From Semisulcospira habei (Eukaryota > Mollusca > Gastropoda > Semisulcospiridae), in contig BTPG01000007.1 in NCBI GenBank assembly GCA_036245525.1, positions 119,545,444-119,609,443 on the forward strand: DNA of 64,000 nucleotides, read 5' to 3'. Below, piece by piece: positions 41,428 to 49,996 of this stretch (position 1 is its first letter; each line of letters starts with the position of its first letter). The notes under the pieces are model-generated. The model worked only from the letters and a program-made list of their open reading frames with translations. It ran no database searches and had not been told where the DNA came from. The position numbers and the translations under genes are program-made.

Positions 41428-41706
41428 ATGAGCATGACGGAGAAAAGACATCCAGAGCCTGATGACAATCTAGATAGTTTTGATGATGACAGTACTGCGT
41501 CAGCTCCTGTTCGAAAGAAAGCTAGATTTACAAGGAAACCATGGGGGGAAGCTGAAGAGAAAGCTGTTCAAACTCGTTTCAAGACACACCTCGTCATGAA
41601 CAAACTTCCTGGAAAGGCCGAGATACAGCACGCAATGGCAGAAGAGCCTGCACTTAGACATAGGCGCTGGACAAACATTAAGGATTACGTCCGCAACAGA
41701 CTGTAA
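41428..41706 (+). CDS. SANT/Myb-like C-terminal module
   Basis: In the same frame as the recombinase-like domain, directly after TAA. KKARFTRKPWGEAEEKAVQT, FKTHLVMNKLPGKAEIQHAM and LRHRRWTNIKDYVRNRL resemble the tryptophan-spaced helices of a SANT/Myb domain and the usual ending of this family. It is probably the C-terminus of the upstream protein rather than a separate gene. Confidence 0.65.
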   Translation: MSMTEKRHPEPDDNLDSFDDDSTASAPVRKKARFTRKPWGEAEEKAVQTRFKTHLVMNKLPGKAEIQHAMAEEPALRHRRWTNIKDYVRNRL

Positions 41707-42123
41707 AAGTTACAAAAGAAATGAATTGAGGTTCCCCGCCACTCGCGGCATTTTCGGTTTCATACAGATTTATTACAAGAGTGTTAGGGTGGTTTCAGCA
41801 TGTATAGCCTGCTTTTTTATCTGATGGACGCCTGGATCATTTTGTATACTGTATAACCTTTGGATTTGCAAAACGAAACAGCCGGCTGGGGACAAAAGAC
41901 AATAATAAGATAAGAAAACCATTGACAATGTAAAGATTTATTACAAGAGTGTTATTAGGGGGGGAAGTCTGCCTGGATCATTTTGTATACTGCATACCAT
42001 TTAAAAATCTGCAAACGGAAGAATGGTTGGTTGGGGACGAAAGACAATAATAAAGGCTGAAGTTTCAAGTGATTTCTTATGTTGTCAGTTAATCAATTAA
42101 TGTCAGTGTTCTGTTCTGTCATT

Positions 42124-42337
42124 TTAACTCATTCTACCCCAAGACCGGAATCCCCAAATGTTGAAGTCGTCTTCAGAAGTCTGCGTTGCAGTGCAGGACA
42201 CAGATCCACCATGATAGTTCAAGGGTGATGCCAGAATAGCTTGGCGCCCATAGGTGCCAAGCTATTCTGGCATCACCATTGAACTATCATGGTGGATCTT
42301 TATTTTGCTGTGGTGTGTCTGAGGTAGAATAAGTTAA
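42124..42337. mobile_element. TTAA palindromic MITE, family A
   Basis: TTAACTCATTCTACCCC to GAGGTAGAATAAGTTAA. Stem GATCCACCATGATAGTTCAA / TTGAACTATCATGGTGGATC: the change CGACC to CCACC occurs in both arms. Confidence 0.9.
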
Positions 42338-42391
42338 GTGTTAGTTTCTTCGTCTGAGTCTTTTTCTATCTTTCATATTTTTCCACACTTT

Positions 42392-42622
42392 TTGACCCGC
42401 ATCATACTGAGGCTAAAAGCTTCAAATTTGTTCACTGCCATAATTCTATGCAAGCTACATTACAGTACTTACAGATGAGGACATAGACCAATGGCTTTAG
42501 TTCAAGGGTGGTGCCACAATAGCTTGGCGCCTAGAGGCACCAAGCTATTCTGGCACTAACCCTTGGACTATTTCAGTCACACTTGTTGCACACACTGGTG
42601 TATTCCGAATGATAAGGGTTAA
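42392..42622. mobile_element. TTAA palindromic MITE, family B
   Basis: TTGACCCGCATCATACTGAG to CCGAATGATAAGGGTTAA, central stem CAATAGCTTGGCGCC / GGCACCAAGCTATTC. Confidence 0.88.
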
Positions 42623-43201
42623 TATTCAAAATGCTCTGTTGCTGTTTGTCTGAAACTCCACAGTACCCAAAACCAAAAAAAAAGTCCTTTAATTTCCAGA
42701 ATACATTATGTTGATTCTCACATAAATGCCATGATAAACTGTTTTGCTTCAGAAGGACAAAACGCAGCAATTTTTAAAAGATTTCCTCTGTAAAATCATA
42801 ATCGAAAGGTTACGGGCCAGTGTTTATTGAATTTTGTTCCATACAATGTTAAAAATGTTAAAGCACACATACACATTAAGTTGGAAAAAAAAATAATGTG
42901 AAAAAGAAGTATTCCATGAACTTAACCTTATTACAGACGCCTAATGTTGTGAAGACACCCATTTTGACTGTAATGCCAGTTTTTGTGTGAGAGGCACCCA
43001 CTTTATTGGTAGAAACCCATTTTTTTTCTCCATCTAGTGGCTCTGTTTCTAGAAAATGTCTATTTTATTTTAAGTTATAGAGCTTAGTTATAAGGTGAGT
43101 TCTAAACATTCGCATCAATTCCAGAGCCCTAGAATAAATAGAAATATGGGAACCCATTTTGACATAAAATGGTAGGTAACCCACTCTGACGCTTTTGTCC
43201 C

Positions 43202-43204
<3 letters not shown>

Positions 43205-43247
<43 letters not shown>
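43205..43247. repeat. (GT)n microsatellite
   Basis: About 21 GT units ending the right duplicated copy. Confidence 0.96.
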
Positions 43248-43248
<1 letters not shown>

Positions 43249-43500
43249 CACTGAATAACGCCGGTCAGTGTTTGTAAGCATACAAGCTTAAAAATCTGTA
43301 GGACCTTTTCTCTGCGAGAGCCGTCTCCCGGAGAGCCTCCGAGGGGATTATAATTGCAGCAGTTTTTGTTATTTGTACCAGTAAATATTTTTTTATATAC
43401 AGTAAAGTCCGGATATAACAAATTTGCAGTGGACCGAGATTTGTTTGTTGTTATATTACGGAATTTGTTATTAGCGAAATGTCAGACTTTCTAATATAAT

Positions 43501-44056
43501 CACAAACCAGATAGGTGAGGCTAGCGCTGGCAGAATTGTACACAAACCAAGGGGAATCACTCAGCGCTGGACAAACAAACAGTTAGATCCCCTGCCCCCG
43601 CCTATCAGGCACCCAATCGACAGCCCACAGAGAAATACGCAGGTATAGAATAAGACGATCATTTGCATCCCTAAAAAGAATGCATCAGGTGTACAATTCT
43701 GCCAGCGCTAGCCTCACCTATCTGGTTTGTGAGTATCTATAACTCGAGGCAAATTTGTATCGTTACATTGTTGTGTAATGTTCTGTGCATCTACTGTGGG
43801 AAATCAGGGTATTTACCCGACCACATATAGTAGTGCACCTTCGTGTTTGTGTATGTATGTTTCTCCTGCCTACTTCCTAAGTTCCGGAGAAAGACATGGG
43901 TTATATAAGAGACCTGATGCATTCTTTTTAGGGATGCAAATGATCGTCTTGTTCTATCCCTGCGTATTTTTCTGTGGGCTGGCGATTGGGTGCCTGATAG
44001 GCGGGGGCAGGGGATCTAACTGTTTGTCTGTCCAGCGCTGAGTGATTCCCCTTGGT
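43501..44056. mobile_element. Foldback element copy 3, the most complete
   Basis: 556 bp with exact 12-bp flanking repeats TTCTAATATAAT (43489-43500, 44057-44068). Layout: 190-bp left arm, a short inverted TGTACAATTCTGCCAGCGCT / CTGGTTTGTGAG piece, a 175-bp core with TATCTATAACTCGAGGC, and a right arm complementary to the left (GATGCATTCTTTTTAGGGAT ... CCCCTTGGTT). No ORF of note in the core. Confidence 0.85.
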
Positions 44057-44118
44057 TTCTAATATAATAATCTCAACATATTGACAAAGGATTGTTTTCA
44101 GCCTACAGCGTGCGACCC

Positions 44119-44348
44119 ATAAACTCGAATCCGATACGAACTCGATCCGAATCCGAAGCGGCTCCGAAACAGAAAATTTCGTGCAAGACTTTTTCATGAT
44201 TGTGTGTTTCTATGTGCCCGATGCGGTACATGAATTCGCATCTGTCTTCGAACTAAAATGACGCAATGTTTGAAGGAAAATTGCATCACCACATCGGGTT
44301 CGGATCGGATCCCGGTTCGGATCGTATTCGTATCGGATTCGTGCTTAT
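44119..44348. mobile_element. Small TIR element (ATAAACTCGAATCCGATACG)
   Basis: The left end ATAAACTCGAATCCGATACG and right end CGTATTCGTATCGGATTCGT form about 35-bp imperfect inverted repeats rich in CGAATCCGA. It lies inside the Tigger-like relic. No ORF. Confidence 0.65.
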
Positions 44349-44737
44349 GGAACCGTAGCTTAAGTACATTCATTTACAGGGGCATTTTAATGTAGAATCA
44401 CTTAATTAGAGTAGTTTGCAATTACCATAAGTAGACTTTTATGTTTTAAGTAAAAATCATGAAAAGGAGTTGGTGGGGGTACTTTAGTAAAATCAGCTAC
44501 TCTCCAGATTGGTGTCCATTCTGAGCCTAATGTCTCTTTTTTTCCGGTGTGGGTGCAAGTCGTTTTAGCTTCGATAATAATAAGGGCAACAAATAGCAAA
44601 CAGGTCAGTCTTCACTGTATCACATTTGTTAGAATAGTCCTTCTGCGCAACATTATCGTAAGACCTGTTAAAAAAACTTCCAAGGAAATTCATTATAAAC
44701 TAAAAAGTGTTATATTGCCTGAAGTAGATACGTAGCT

Positions 44738-44951
44738 TTAACCCATTCTACCCCAACACCGAAATCCCCAAATGTTGCCGTTGTCCTCTGAAGACTGCAC
44801 TCTAGTGCAGGACACGGATCGACCATGATAGTTCAAGGGTGATGCCAGAATAGCTTGGCGCCCATAGGCGCCAAGCTATTCTGGCATCACCCTTGAACTA
44901 TCATGGTCGATCCTTATCTTGCTGTGGTGTGTCTGGGGTAGAATGAGTTAA
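44738..44951. mobile_element. TTAA palindromic MITE, family A
   Basis: TTAACCCATTCTACCCC to GGGGTAGAATGAGTTAA; a clean hairpin with GGCGCCCATAGGCGCC at the centre. Confidence 0.92.
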
Positions 44952-45178
44952 TACAATAACCTAGTTATCGCTGATACATCATACTGATTTTGGGACGGGT
45001 ACTGTTGTCTGGCTGACGAAATTGAAACTGTCTGGCTTCTGTACAATCGTTTCGTGCCTTCCATACTACAGTACAGACGTCAGACGAAACCCATGATAGA
45101 AAATCTCTTTCAAATTTAGTCACTGTAGAGGAGCGGAGCTGGGTGGGAACTGAAGGGGGATTACAGGCGCTCTGAATT

Positions 45179-45475
45179 CCCCCCCCCCCCCCCGCCCCCC
45201 AACCAATAACTATTTAAAATGCTAAAACAAAGTCCCTTTATGGAGAATTTGGAACCTGCCCCCATTGTTTAATATGTCGGTGAGTGGTGAGGGTCGCCAC
45301 ACTTGAACCCCCCCCCCCCCCCCCCGCCCCCACCTCCACCCCCCCTCGCCACCCACACCTCCTGTTGTTTGATATTTTGGCGAGCGGTGGTAGTTCTGAC
45401 AAACGTTCTTACGCCACCCCCCCCCCCACCCCCCATCTCCACCCCACCCGCCATCCCCCGCGAATGTTCTGTGTT
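45179..45475. repeat. Poly(C)-rich tracts
   Basis: Three C runs at about 45179, 45308 and 45417, separated by two similar TTGTTT(A)AT(A)T(T/G)... segments. They yield Pro/Gly ORFs that are not genes. Confidence 0.85.
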
Positions 45476-45485
45476 TGTGTACAGT

Positions 45486-45602
45486 GTGTTAGTAGATGCG
45501 CGTGATTCACGTGAGCGTCCTTCTTGGGCTCAGTTCGCGGCAGCCGATTTTCAGTTGGGATCACAAAGCGCCTATATAATGCGCTGATTTATTTATTTAT
45601 TA
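45486..45602 (+). mobile_element. tRNA-derived SINE, 3' part (copy 4)
   Basis: TTCACGTGAGCGTCCTTCTT, CAGTTCGCGGCAG and CAAAGCGCCTATATAATGCG, then ATTT repeats. Only the 3' third. Confidence 0.75.
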
Positions 45603-45609
45603 TTTTTCG

Positions 45610-45945
45610 CCTGTAGCAAGTGTCGCCGTTAATTCGGGCGGACCGTCCGGGGTCCTTTCTCCGGGTACTCCGGCTCTTCCTCCCCCTCTACTATGGTACC
45701 GGTTTCAAGCCACTTTATAATTTGAAATACAAGCGATCACAATTTCGGAGACCTTAATAGCTGAGCCTGACCCCGGCTTCGCCCCACGTGAATGTCCTGT
45801 GTTTGTCTTGTACTGTGTTTGCCTCAAGTTCATAATGAATCCATGTGTTTCACGTGAAAGTGCGTATTGGGTTCAGTTCGCGGCGCTTTGAACCGATTCG
45901 CAGAATTATTGGGTAAAGCGCCTGTATAATGAAAGGTATTACAAT
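45610..45945 (+). mobile_element. tRNA-derived SINE, headless (copy 5)
   Basis: GTCGCCGTTAATTCGGGCGG to AAAGCGCCTGTATAATG. It lacks the A and B boxes. Confidence 0.78.
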
Positions 45946-46166
45946 GACCGGTGTTATTACGGTGAATAAATATAAAAATTACGAAGACGTGATATTAATT
46001 ATCTTACATTTTATGCAAATATTCAACAACCGTCCGTTTATCTTTATTGTGTTCACTTTTTAAAAAAGCTTACTTTATTATGAATTTACTTTGCCAGATC
46101 TTTGTAATTTTTTCCATACTTTGCTTTGAAAAAAAGTTACGCCTTTTAAACAAATTGTAAATTGTT

Positions 46167-46262
46167 TTAATCTTTTTGCTGTCGATTCCGGCTTGTCAGT
46201 GTCGCCATGATTCCTGTAGGAATCATCGTGATGAAAACCACTACCGACAGCCACGGGGTTAA
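46167..46262. mobile_element. TTAA palindrome, family X
   Basis: TTAATCTTTTTGCTGTCGAT ... ATTCCTGTAGGAATCATCGT ... ACCGACAGCCACGGGGTTAA. Central GATTCCTGTAGGAATC. Relatives at 57080 and 63449. Confidence 0.75.
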
Positions 46263-46691
46263 AATGTTAGTATATTTTATTTGCATCCACGTTAATACGT
46301 ACGGCCGTGTCTCAGTAGAAATGTGTAGGTCTAAATGATTCCGAGATACTAGACCATTTGTGATTGGTTGCTCATGTCTTTACAAACATGTTTGTCAGGC
46401 GTGCGCTAAAATGCCAGTCATTTTCGACTGGACCAAGATAAAGTTGTATATAAAAGATTGTTCAGAATATGATTATTTTCGTTTCGTGTAGTTTAGTGAA
46501 ACAGAATTTTAATATTTGGGAATGAAATCTAATGTGAAGCGCAGGGGATGCAAAGTTAATGCCTGCTATACATAGATTGTATCTGTTACATTCTGTAGTC
46601 CCATGTTCTGGTCACAGGTCAGTTGCATACGCACAGTGCAGTCACTCGTTTAAAAGCTCGCGCAAAACGTATCTTTTTAAGTCTGCCTGCT

Positions 46692-46750
46692 GATGACTTG
46701 TTTGTGTGTGTGTGTTTGTGTGTGTGTGTGTGCGTGCGTGCGTGTGTGTG

Positions 46751-46782
<32 letters not shown>

Positions 46783-46785
46783 TAT
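46692..46785. repeat. (GT)n/(GTGC)n microsatellite
   Basis: GT units followed by CGTG units. Confidence 0.95.
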
Positions 46786-46902
46786 AAGCGCACATACATA
46801 ACCAGTGTTTTTTGTGACTGGTTTAAGTTGTTCTTTTATTTTGTTAATTATTTATTTGTATATTTATGTTTGCATTGTGTTTAAACAAGAAAACAAACTA
46901 AC

Positions 46903-46996
46903 GTTGTAAAGCGCCTAGAACTCCGCCAAGAGGTTAGGCGCTATATAAATACCCATTATGATTATGATTATGATTATGATTATTATTATTATAGTG
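46903..46996 (+). mobile_element. Isolated L2-like LINE/SINE tail
   Basis: TTGTAAAGCGCCTAGAACTC, GGCGCTATATAAATACCC and (ATG/ATT)n. This is the 3' tail shared by L2-like LINEs and the SINEs here, with no upstream body. Confidence 0.7.
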
Positions 46997-47051
46997 TAAT
47001 TTGTGTTTGCACATCACAGCGATGCTTACCTTTAATATTGGTTTTCCCCAG

Positions 47052-48141
47052 TACATCGACCTGATGCTTCAGTACTACTCCACTCTAGAGACTCTCACGT
47101 GGGCCAACACTTACGACCAACCACTTAAATTCGAGTGCCCTGCCGGTCAATCCATCACCCGCGTCGAAAGCCGTAACAGCAATTATTACGAAGACAGGGA
47201 GTTTGCATTTGGGTGATCCTATGTGCCCAAGATGAAGCCGCTGGTCAACTGTGCGTGGACAGGTAGGACTAACATGCCGTTTATGTTATGTGCTCTGTGG
47301 ATGATCAGTGGACCCCGTAAGACTAGTATACTGACCAACAAAAGAAATGCTACGTCATCGGAATAATCGGGAATGCATAAGCGTTTCACTGCCAAGAAAA
47401 ACTGAACACCAACCAGCTCAAGAGGTATAAATCTTCATGAGCGCCCGAAATTGCCCCCGCAATGATTTGCAGAAAAAAATATGCGTCCAGTGGCAGGGAA
47501 GGGGATAAGCGTTTAGGAGAATTCTGCTGATGTCGTTTTTTGGGGTTTTTTTGCTCATCAGTGTAGTTTCTTTCCTCTGTGAAGTTTTTATGATTAACTC
47601 ATTCTACCCCAGACACACCACAGCAAGATAACGATCGAGCATGATAGTTCAAGGGTGATGCCAGAATAGCTTGGCGCCTATGGGCGCCAAGCTATTCTGG
47701 CATCACCCTTGAACATGGTCGATCTGTGTCCTGCACTGCAACGCCTTCTTCAGAGGACAACGGCAACATTTGGGGATTTCGGTGTTGGGGTAGAATGAGT
47801 TAAGTAAGACTAGTTTCTTTCCTCGGTGCTGTTTGTACACGTGACACCATACAGCAGCATACAGCACCATTCAGTCCACCTACATGGACGACTGTATAGC
47901 CGCCGAATGAGTGATACTAACGAACAGAAAAATTGCGAGATCATTCGACTTTCCAATAATGTTGCACTGATTTATTTGCTCGCCAGTAAAGAATATTGTT
48001 TCCTGGGTCAGGTTACGTTAACAACTATGACGGCGATATGAACTACATCTGCCCCGGTAATGGTGTAATGAAGGGATGGAACTCCGTGCACAGCAACTCA
48101 TGAGGACAGACAATTCAAGTTCCTCTGCTGTAACGTCGAAG
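47052..48141 (+). pseudogene. Dermatopontin relic, two exons
   Basis: Exon 47052-47262 (acceptor TTCCCCAG, donor ACAG|GTAGGA) reads TYDQPLKFECPAGQSITRVE, SRNSNYYEDREFAFG, then TGA where family members have Cys (TGC), then SYVPKMKPLVNCAWT. Exon 48012-48141 (acceptor GGTCAG, donor GAAG|GTAGGT) reads GYVNNYDGDMNYICPGNGVM and KGWNSVHSNS; after a one-base shift it continues HEDRQFKFLCCNVEG. Dermatopontins are small extracellular-matrix proteins, and in molluscs some are shell-matrix proteins (family knowledge). The two lesions imply a pseudogene, or assembly errors. Splice phases (1/1) are intact. Confidence 0.8.
47594..47803. mobile_element. TTAA palindromic MITE, family A, in dermatopontin intron
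   Basis: TTAACTCATTCTACCCC to GGGGTAGAATGAGTTAA. Inserted in the orientation opposite to the 38758 copy (the CGGCAACATTTGGGGATTTC side is on the right). Confidence 0.9.
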
Positions 48142-48305
48142 GTAGGTTTTAGATACGCACGTTTAGCATGCATCTCACTTTGGAACACTCTTCTTTCAGT
48201 ACAGACGTTCTACAATAGACATATACATTTCGAAAATTAGAATTAGGCAAAGATTTGTACTTGTTTGACGCAAAAAGTGGATTAAAAACCCGGTCAAACA
48301 CTATG

Positions 48306-48398
48306 TGAAGTCGCATGTCAACTCCTGCAACTGATGCATAGTCATTAGATGACGCCTCCAAAATTTGGGAAATACGGCCGTCGGGCTGAATGAGTTAA
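48306..48398. repeat. Solo right arm of a family C MITE
   Basis: GACGCCTCCAAAATTTGGGA, TACGGCCGTCGGGCTGAATG, then AGTTAA. This is the complement of the start of the 34198 element; no hairpin or other arm is present. Confidence 0.7.
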
Positions 48399-48689
48399 TT
48401 AAATAATCTAAGCTTACTTTCAAACGTGCTGTTGGCTTCGGTCACCGAGAATCTCTAGGACAATACCTATACAATGAATACACGTTCAACGCAGACTTAA
48501 GGCAGATTTCAGACGCAGATTGGACAAAAGGTGTCAAAAACCAAACCTATATAGGCCGCACATTTAGAGTTAGTTATCTGGGTTTAACGCCGACCAGGCG
48601 ACTAAGGCCATCTCACGGAGGGCACATTTAGATTAGTGCATCCTATTACTGAAATCTTCCACCTCCACGACTAACTTCTCGGAAAGATC

Positions 48690-48790
48690 AAGCCTGATAA
48701 CTGACTCAAGGGTAGTGCCCAATTAACTTTTGCGCCAGGAGGCGCAAAGTTAATCAGGCACTACCCTTGAGAAATCACGGTCAGTTCGGT
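48690..48790. mobile_element. Palindrome with variant stem
   Basis: AACTGACTCAAGGGTAGTGC / GCACTACCCTTGAGAAATCA with the inner stem AATTAACTTTTGCGCC / GGCGCAAAGTTAAT. Both arms share the changes relative to the common GCTTGGCGCC stem. Confidence 0.8.
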
Positions 48791-49116
48791 ATAGGGGCCA
48801 TCACCCATCAAATCGCATCTTCCAGCTTTCAGTTTTGGCCCTATCTGTGAAAGACATTATATGCGCAAGATTCTGACAAAATCCTTGGAGGAGTTTTTAT
48901 TATTATTATTTGATCTACATTTAAAGGGGCAATCTTATTCAACTTTCTCCGCTCACCAAAATAATAATTATTATTAATCGAAATCAGTCAAGTTTACGAA
49001 GTGACGGACGAGGCCGTGTCATGCGGCTAACTTTGACGCACGAGAAGAAACAATTTGAGAGCACTTAAAAATCAAGGCCGGCTTGTAACCAGAGTCAACA
49101 TAATTCAGGGTTAATT

Positions 49117-49660
49117 TGGGGTTTAACGTCCACGGCACCGAAGTGATAATGGACGGCCCTGACGGGCGGGTTATGGGGGACAGGGAAATCTATTACCTGT
49201 ACGACCTGAACTAATCAATTCAGGCGCACTGCAACTGTGCCACTTTGATTTACCACTGAGGACCTTTCAACGGACATTGGACTGAACTGACAAGCCCGTC
49301 TTTTTACCCTGGATTCACTGACATCAGTAATTATTTGGTTTTGGCCAAATAGTTCGGGTTTAACGTCCACGGCACCGAAGTGATAATCGGCCCGGGACGG
49401 CCCTGACGGGCGGGTTATGGGGGACAGGGAAATCTATTGCCTATGGAGTACGACCTGAGTTGACACACTGATCAACTCAGGCGCACTTAGCTGTGCCACT
49501 TTGATTTACCAATGCCGAGGACCTTTGAACGCGGGACATACTGTTGAACAAGCCCGTCTTTTCAGTCCCCCTGGCCAATTGCGAGTCCAGCTACCGGCCG
49601 GGGCGGGACAAGATTCGAACCCACAAACGAATCACATTTATATAGGCGGGCCGACCGAGG
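49117..49660. repeat. Tandemly duplicated GTTTAACGTCCACGG repeat
   Basis: Two direct copies (about 49117-49290 and 49350-49560) share TTTAACGTCCACGGCACCGA, AGTGATAAT and CGGGTTATGGGGGACAGGGA. They lie just upstream of VKORC1. Class unknown. Confidence 0.7.
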
Positions 49661-49763
49661 GATTAGTAACTGAACTGGACAGAAACGTGGCAACTGCCCT
49701 ATGAGATATCGCGGGACTTTACCTATTCAAGAACGTTAACTCTGAAACACAGCTCGGTGCAAA

Positions 49764-49996
49764 ATGGCGGCCCCAACAACGCGAAAGCAAGCCACAAGAT
49801 CATCAACACCGGCTTCACGTACATCAGAGCCTTCAAGGACATGGATTCGACCGTGCATCCTCACTCTTAGCGCCTTAGGCACTGTGCTTTCCATGTATGC
49901 CCTGTATGTGGAGGTTCTAGCGGAGAAAATCAGCGGCTACAAGGCGCTTTGCGACATTAGTCCCACGATCAGCTGTTCCAAGGTCTTCACGTCCAG
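49764..49996 (+). CDS. VKORC1: VKORC1 exon 1
   Basis: 77 codons plus two bases, ending SKVFTS(R). The donor is TCCAG|GTACTT. The open frame past the donor is intronic. Confidence 0.9.

Larger units (their letters stand above)
38381..41706 (+). pseudogene. Zinc-finger / tyrosine-recombinase-like / SANT-like protein gene
   Basis: Two or more exons: 38381-38648 (start undetermined) with donor CTG|GTAAGT, and 39309-41706 after acceptor TCTCCAG. Order of parts: acidic linker; C2H2-like finger ACKLCGKLVLKMSTHLQDVH; second Cys pair ACSHCKGLY; an alpha-helical region (41-kb side LLPIPLDVEFSF-type start); a phage-integrase-like catalytic half with LRKQVATLAQ, LGHD and HIYRQ; and a C-terminal Myb/SANT-like KPWGEAEEKAV ... 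RRWTNIKDYV. An A tract at 39959-39971 seems to carry a frameshift and TAA at 41425-41427 separates the last domain in the same frame. Similar multi-copy proteins occur in fish and molluscs and are probably of mobile-element origin (general recollection, not searched). Function unknown. Confidence 0.7.
41889..43250 (+). repeat. Right copy of the duplicated segment
   Basis: Direct repeat of 34790-34925 plus 35937-37195, with the same two MITEs at the same places. A short unit TTTATTACAAGAGTGTTA is itself repeated at 41767 and 41937. Confidence 0.8.
43397..44500. mobile_element. Tigger-like element, second copy, with nested insertions
   Basis: ACAGTAAAGTCCGGATATAA and TTGTTATATTACGGAATTTG match the 18015 copy. 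It is split by a foldback element (43501-44056) and by a TIR element (about 44119-44348), then resumes with ACAGGGGCATTTTAATGTAG at 44377. Confidence 0.6.

Noticed and set aside
45269..45587. Proline- and glycine-rich ORFs
   Set aside because: Produced by poly(C) tracts without splice or domain evidence.
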